From NCBI GenBank assembly GCA_019400425.1, contig JAFREE010000330.1, forward strand, positions 1 through 11,058: a DNA stretch of 11,058 nt. Direction: 5' to 3'. Below are positions 8,032 to 11,058 of this stretch, piece by piece (positions within the stretch are counted from its first letter, which is position 1; every line of letters starts with the position of its first letter). Position numbers and translations under genes: made by a program. This DNA is from Hymenochaete sp. R1 (lineage: Eukaryota > Basidiomycota > Agaricomycetes > Hymenochaetales > Hymenochaetaceae). Under the pieces are notes generated by a model that did not search any database, had not been told where the DNA came from, and was given only the letters and a program-made list of their open reading frames with translations.

Positions 8032-9145
8032 TCATGCAGGGAAGTACGGGAAGATGCGAGGGACTAGGTGCCTGGATCAAAGTTATATCATTGACCGAAA
8101 TATCTCAATTGTGCATCACTCACTCAAAAGCATGTTTCTCCTGCTCGTTGAACATGGTGAATACGACTAAATCAATCTTAAATGGCTTCGTGAGGTACGC
8201 CCTTTCGAATACGGAATTCTCTCAAACTCACCCCTTCACCCTCTGGAGAGGCCAAGAATTGACGAACAGCTTTCAGCGCGATTCGGACGCCTTCTGCGAC
8301 TGGGAACCTATAAAGCCCGGCCCCTATAGCTGGAAAAGCCTGGCGAACGATGCATTATCATCGGTTATCTCTGACTAGCTTATCAAACGAATGACTTCGA
8401 CTCACTATTGTTTTTACTCCATACTTCACTGCCACTTTCAGACTCTCAATGTAACAAGACTCAAGCTGCTTCGCTTTCCGTTCGGGGTGGGCGTTATCGT
8501 AGACTGGGCCGACAGTATGGATCACGTATCGCCTATACGGTTTTCTAATGAGATAATGTGTACCCGTGAGTATGATGACTAACTGACGATGGCAGCTGAT
8601 ATCCGTTCGTTATTTTTGCTTCACCGGTTTCACAGCCGTGAAGTGTAGCGCCTATAAAGGTATCATTCGACTACCGTTTTGTGTGATGCAGTTGGGACAA
8701 GCTCACATTCTTTCGCTAGCTGTGGACCTGCAGCGTAGTGGACAGCTGCATTGACTAAATGTGAGGTAAGTAATAGTTTCTGCACTGTATTAGAGAATAT
8801 CTTACTTCCGCCTCCGCCAGCTAGAGGATTTTGAAAGGGTTATCAACAACTACAACATTTTTGACACAAAGTACTGGAACACAAACCTCGTAGCTCTCTG
8901 TTCGCTGCATTGACGATGGCGTCTACGTTGAATGTCGTAACATCTGCTTGGCTAGTATGGCGTTAAACATGATTCAGATCGGAAATGGACACTGGCATTG
9001 GCGAGCGGATGACTTACACGAGCGAAACTCTGTCAATAAGTGATCTCAATTTTCCCTTCTCGTAGAGCTTTCGAAGCGTTGGCATGTCACCTTGTGGAAC
9101 GGGCCGCTGTGCTGGGCGAACAGGCGGTTTCATCTTCATTAGCAT
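8032..9145 (-). CDS. Macrodomain (ADP-ribose-binding, MacroD-like) protein, nine exons
   Basis: Exons in transcript order are 9145-9018, 8951-8887, 8820-8806, 8754-8707, 8651-8588, 8532-8406, 8339-8232, 8176-8124 and 8071-8032 (215 residues). Eight introns of 51-66 nt all join in phase. Nearly the whole protein is one macrodomain: VSLVQADVTTFNVDAIV (40-56), the ADP-ribose-contacting NAAN (57-60), GGGGINAAVHYAAG (66-79), GCETGEAKIT (91-100), YVIHTVGPVY (109-118), AFPAIGAGLYRFP (150-162), and the end HLVPRIFPYFPA. The order and length match MacroD-type enzymes, which remove ADP-ribose from proteins or deacetylate O-acetyl-ADP-ribose. Here Asn71 replaces the catalytic Asp of the usual GGGGVDG motif, and Gly155-Ala156 replace Ser-Thr of the usual ISTG loop, so it may bind ADP-ribose with weak or no hydrolysis. 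Exon 3 is only 15 nt. ATGs for Met3 and Met5 are alternative starts. Splicing of the last two exons rests on family similarity of the C-terminus. Confidence 0.92.
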
Positions 9146-9894
9146 TGTGTTTGGGAACGAAACGTTTTTTCGGGAGTCAAAAATGCGAGGAACGTATAAG
9201 TACGTAGATATGTCATTTGGGTAGTTGCCCGCAGTCTTTTATACTTCAATGGAAATGTCAATGCTGCAGCGCATTGCACTGTAGGCGCTTAAATGACAGC
9301 TTGGGCGCTCAGCGGCCTTTGAGAGGTAAGTACAGCCTTGTATTCTGTGGAGATGGCACGGCTCGAGAAGCTCGATCGGTGCTTGCCGCACATATATGCG
9401 GTGAAAATTGCAATAAAGTGTCTTTGAGGCGAATTACAGTGGTGGGCGGATGTTTGGAAGGAAATATAAACTAGATCTACTTTTCCGTTCCAAAGATGAG
9501 ATTTTAAACTCCGACACGCGTTAGGCGCACGTGAGCGCTTCTTACTTCGGCTTCTTTGGCTCTGCGGTCTTCTGCGGTCCTTATTCCGTATCTTCATTCG
9601 ATCTGCTTCTTCTCCCACATCCCGGAGCCATCGGCATCGTGCTTCTTTGAGTCACCAAAAGATTGCGAAGTTGAAGACTATTACAAGGGTTTGTCAACGA
9701 GAAACAGAGTTCGAGGTCGCTAGAGATGCTGTTAGTCAGTCAATTGTCTTATCTGCTCGTGGAGTCCGGAGGAATGCCGGAAGTTTCCCCCACATGACTG
9801 CCTCACTTCCTCTGGGGTGCTTACAGTGAGATAAAAACCTGGTGCCTGCGTGAAAGATAAAACTCTGATCGCTTTCTTCCCTTCTCTTGAAAAC
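9146..9894. promoter_or_regulatory. Divergent promoter region between the macrodomain and MFS genes
   Basis: These 749 bases lie between two start codons pointing away from each other, and no protein or RNA gene could be supported in them. Short motifs include an ACGCGT (9516-9521), an E-box-like CACGTG (9528-9533), a CGG-N7-CCG inverted triplet (9767-9779) and GATAAAA (9830-9836) before the MFS start. These are candidate factor sites only, since each is short enough to occur by chance. The ORFs of up to 109 residues in the region show no recognisable family features. Confidence 0.5.
9767..9779. promoter_or_regulatory. CGG-N7-CCG, candidate zinc-cluster factor site
   Basis: Inverted CGG and CCG triplets separated by seven bases lie about 115 bases upstream of the MFS transporter start codon. 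Fungal Zn2Cys6 regulators bind such triplet pairs and often control transporter genes. The match is short and the link is inference. Confidence 0.25.
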
Positions 9895-11008
9895 ATGACT
9901 TTTGCTGGGATAGATAGCAAGGATGCGACTGCGTTTGAGGTCGGGACAAAGGGTGATTCTGCTCCTCTCCCACACGCACCAGCACACGCTCTACTGCCAT
10001 CTCAAGGTGCAACAGCAAGCGCTCTCGATGCAACAGAGGTATACGAACTCCCAGTGCTGACGGCGCAATCTGGCTCTGCGCCAGCGTCCATTATTCAAAA
10101 TACGCCGAAATCAGACGCGGTGATACGGAAGGAGAGGAAGGCAGAACGAGTTGCGTTGGCATCGGTGATGCTGTCTATGTTCGTAGAAGGATGGAATGAT
10201 GGAACGACAGGTCCGGTGAGTAGAGCATTGCCTATGGTTTCTCTTCACTTTAACTTACGGCCATTATTATACCTTGACAATGGTAGCTACTTCCTAGAAT
10301 GCAGGAACATTACCAGGTGTGAAATGACGCTTGATGAAGTTTTATGCCTTTCCGCTTATGCCTTGATTTCAGATTGGCTTTACGATAGTGTCGTTGGTCT
10401 TCGTATTGAACACTGTGGTAAGCTGTTTGAATAAAAGGCATTAGTGATACTTGATTAATTCTCTTGAACAGGGGTATGTCTCTGGTGCTGTCGCAAATAT
10501 TCACCTCACGAATAAACTCGGATTTGGAAAGGTGAATCTGCTGAACTAGCGTGTTCTCCATTTACTCTACGATGTCAGATATTGATGACGCCACTCTTCT
10601 GAAGGTTCTCGTTATCGGAGCTTTGTTTCAAGTTCTTGCGTATAGTTTGCAAGCGCCTGCTCCACCCTTCCCTCTTTTCGCCATCGCGTTCATAGCGTCG
10701 GGTGCTTCATGCGCGCTTCAAGTAAGAACTTGACCTTCTTTCACTTCCTCTAGACCTGAACGTCCAACCCTCCCATTGACTCCAGAATGCACAATGCGTC
10801 GTTTTTACGGTCAGCCTCGAGCGGCATCCTGCCTTGAAAATGGGAGTGTTGATGGCATCGTATGGAGTTGGCGCGTTCGTGGCACCACTTGTTGCGACAC
10901 CATTCTCCGCTATGCCAAGATGGTCTTTCTATTATTTAATATCGGTAGGACTGGCTTTGATCAACACCACCTCCCAAATCTTCGTGTTCAAGATGCAGAC
11001 ATTGGATG
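9895..11008 (+). CDS. MFS transporter (basidiomycete BSC6/fucose-permease-like), N-terminal half, cut by window end
   Basis: Exons 9895-10215, 10287-10316, 10373-10417, 10472-10531, 10605-10721 and 10786-11008 join in phase to 265 residues plus one base. Introns are 71, 56, 54, 73 and 64 nt. A GTACGT donor at 11009 shows the gene continues beyond the window, and family members are roughly 450-500 residues long. After a hydrophilic N-terminus of about 85 residues come six membrane segments, about residues 88-105, 118-141, 153-171, 174-191, 210-231 and 238-260. Diagnostic stretches are EGWNDGTTGPLLPRMQ (98-113), GYVSGAVANIHLTNKLGFGK (133-152), LFQVLAYSLQAPAPPFP (159-175) and PRWSFYYLISVGLAL. 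They match the major facilitator family often annotated in mushrooms as bypass-of-stop-codon-6-like or fucose-permease-like transporters at the plasma membrane. The substrate is unknown. The motif I expect as LQDAQANGF between TM4 and TM5 reads LQNAQCVVF here. Confidence 0.92.
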
Positions 11009-11058
11009 GTACGTTTAATTTAATATTTTTTCTTGTACAAGTCTGATAAATTTCTTCC
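11009..11058 (+). other. Start of MFS intron 6, running off the window
   Basis: GTACGT follows the coding sequence at 11009 with one base of a split codon left over. The remaining 50 bases are AT-rich, with in-frame stops, and no acceptor is convincing before the window ends. Confidence 0.6.

Noticed and set aside
8025..8378. Plus-strand 117-residue ORF
   Set aside because: It is antisense to the last exons of the macrodomain gene and has no recognisable features.
9289..9618. Minus-strand 109-residue basic ORF in the divergent promoter
   Set aside because: No recognisable domain was found, and it lies between two divergent start codons where promoter sequence is expected.

Overview
This window looks like nuclear DNA of a basidiomycete fungus, most likely an Agaricomycete. 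The evidence is the mushroom-type gene structure (many introns of 44-122 nt with GTRNGT donors, CTRAY branch points and short exons) and proteins of typical basidiomycete families. No prokaryotic-style operon, CRISPR array, tRNA, rRNA or intact mobile element was seen. Six genes were assembled by hand from splice signals, reading-frame phase and recognised protein families; several are invisible as long ORFs.

Layout: (1) 512-3074 (+), a three-exon, 767-residue, very low-complexity protein with basic nuclear-localisation-like clusters and two coiled coils, behind a promoter with a TATA-like box, a G-rich tract and short direct repeats. (2) 3752-4895 (-), a three-exon six-TM protein of the cation-efflux/TMEM163-like type with a cysteine-rich acidic tail, convergent with gene 1. 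(3) 5446-6087 (+), a coding-like frame broken by three stops, probably a gene relic. (4) 6084-6959 (-), four-exon ribosomal protein eS6 (RPS6), and 7186-7824 (+), three-exon ribosomal protein uS15 (RPS13). These are divergent across a 226-bp shared promoter. (5) 8032-9145 (-), a nine-exon macrodomain (ADP-ribose-binding) protein that no single reading frame reveals. (6) 9895 to the right edge (+), the first six exons of an MFS transporter, cut by the window end.

The genes are mostly housekeeping and accessory and do not form an obvious pathway. The two ribosomal genes are plausibly co-regulated. The most interesting signals are local departures from conserved sequence. eS6 lacks about eight residues of a near-invariant basic loop, exactly where a perfect GTGAGT splice donor lies. 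The macrodomain has Asn where MacroD-type hydrolases have their catalytic Asp, plus an altered loop 2. The MFS protein has changes in a conserved TM4-TM5 motif. I do not see convincing evidence for a wholly new multi-gene system.
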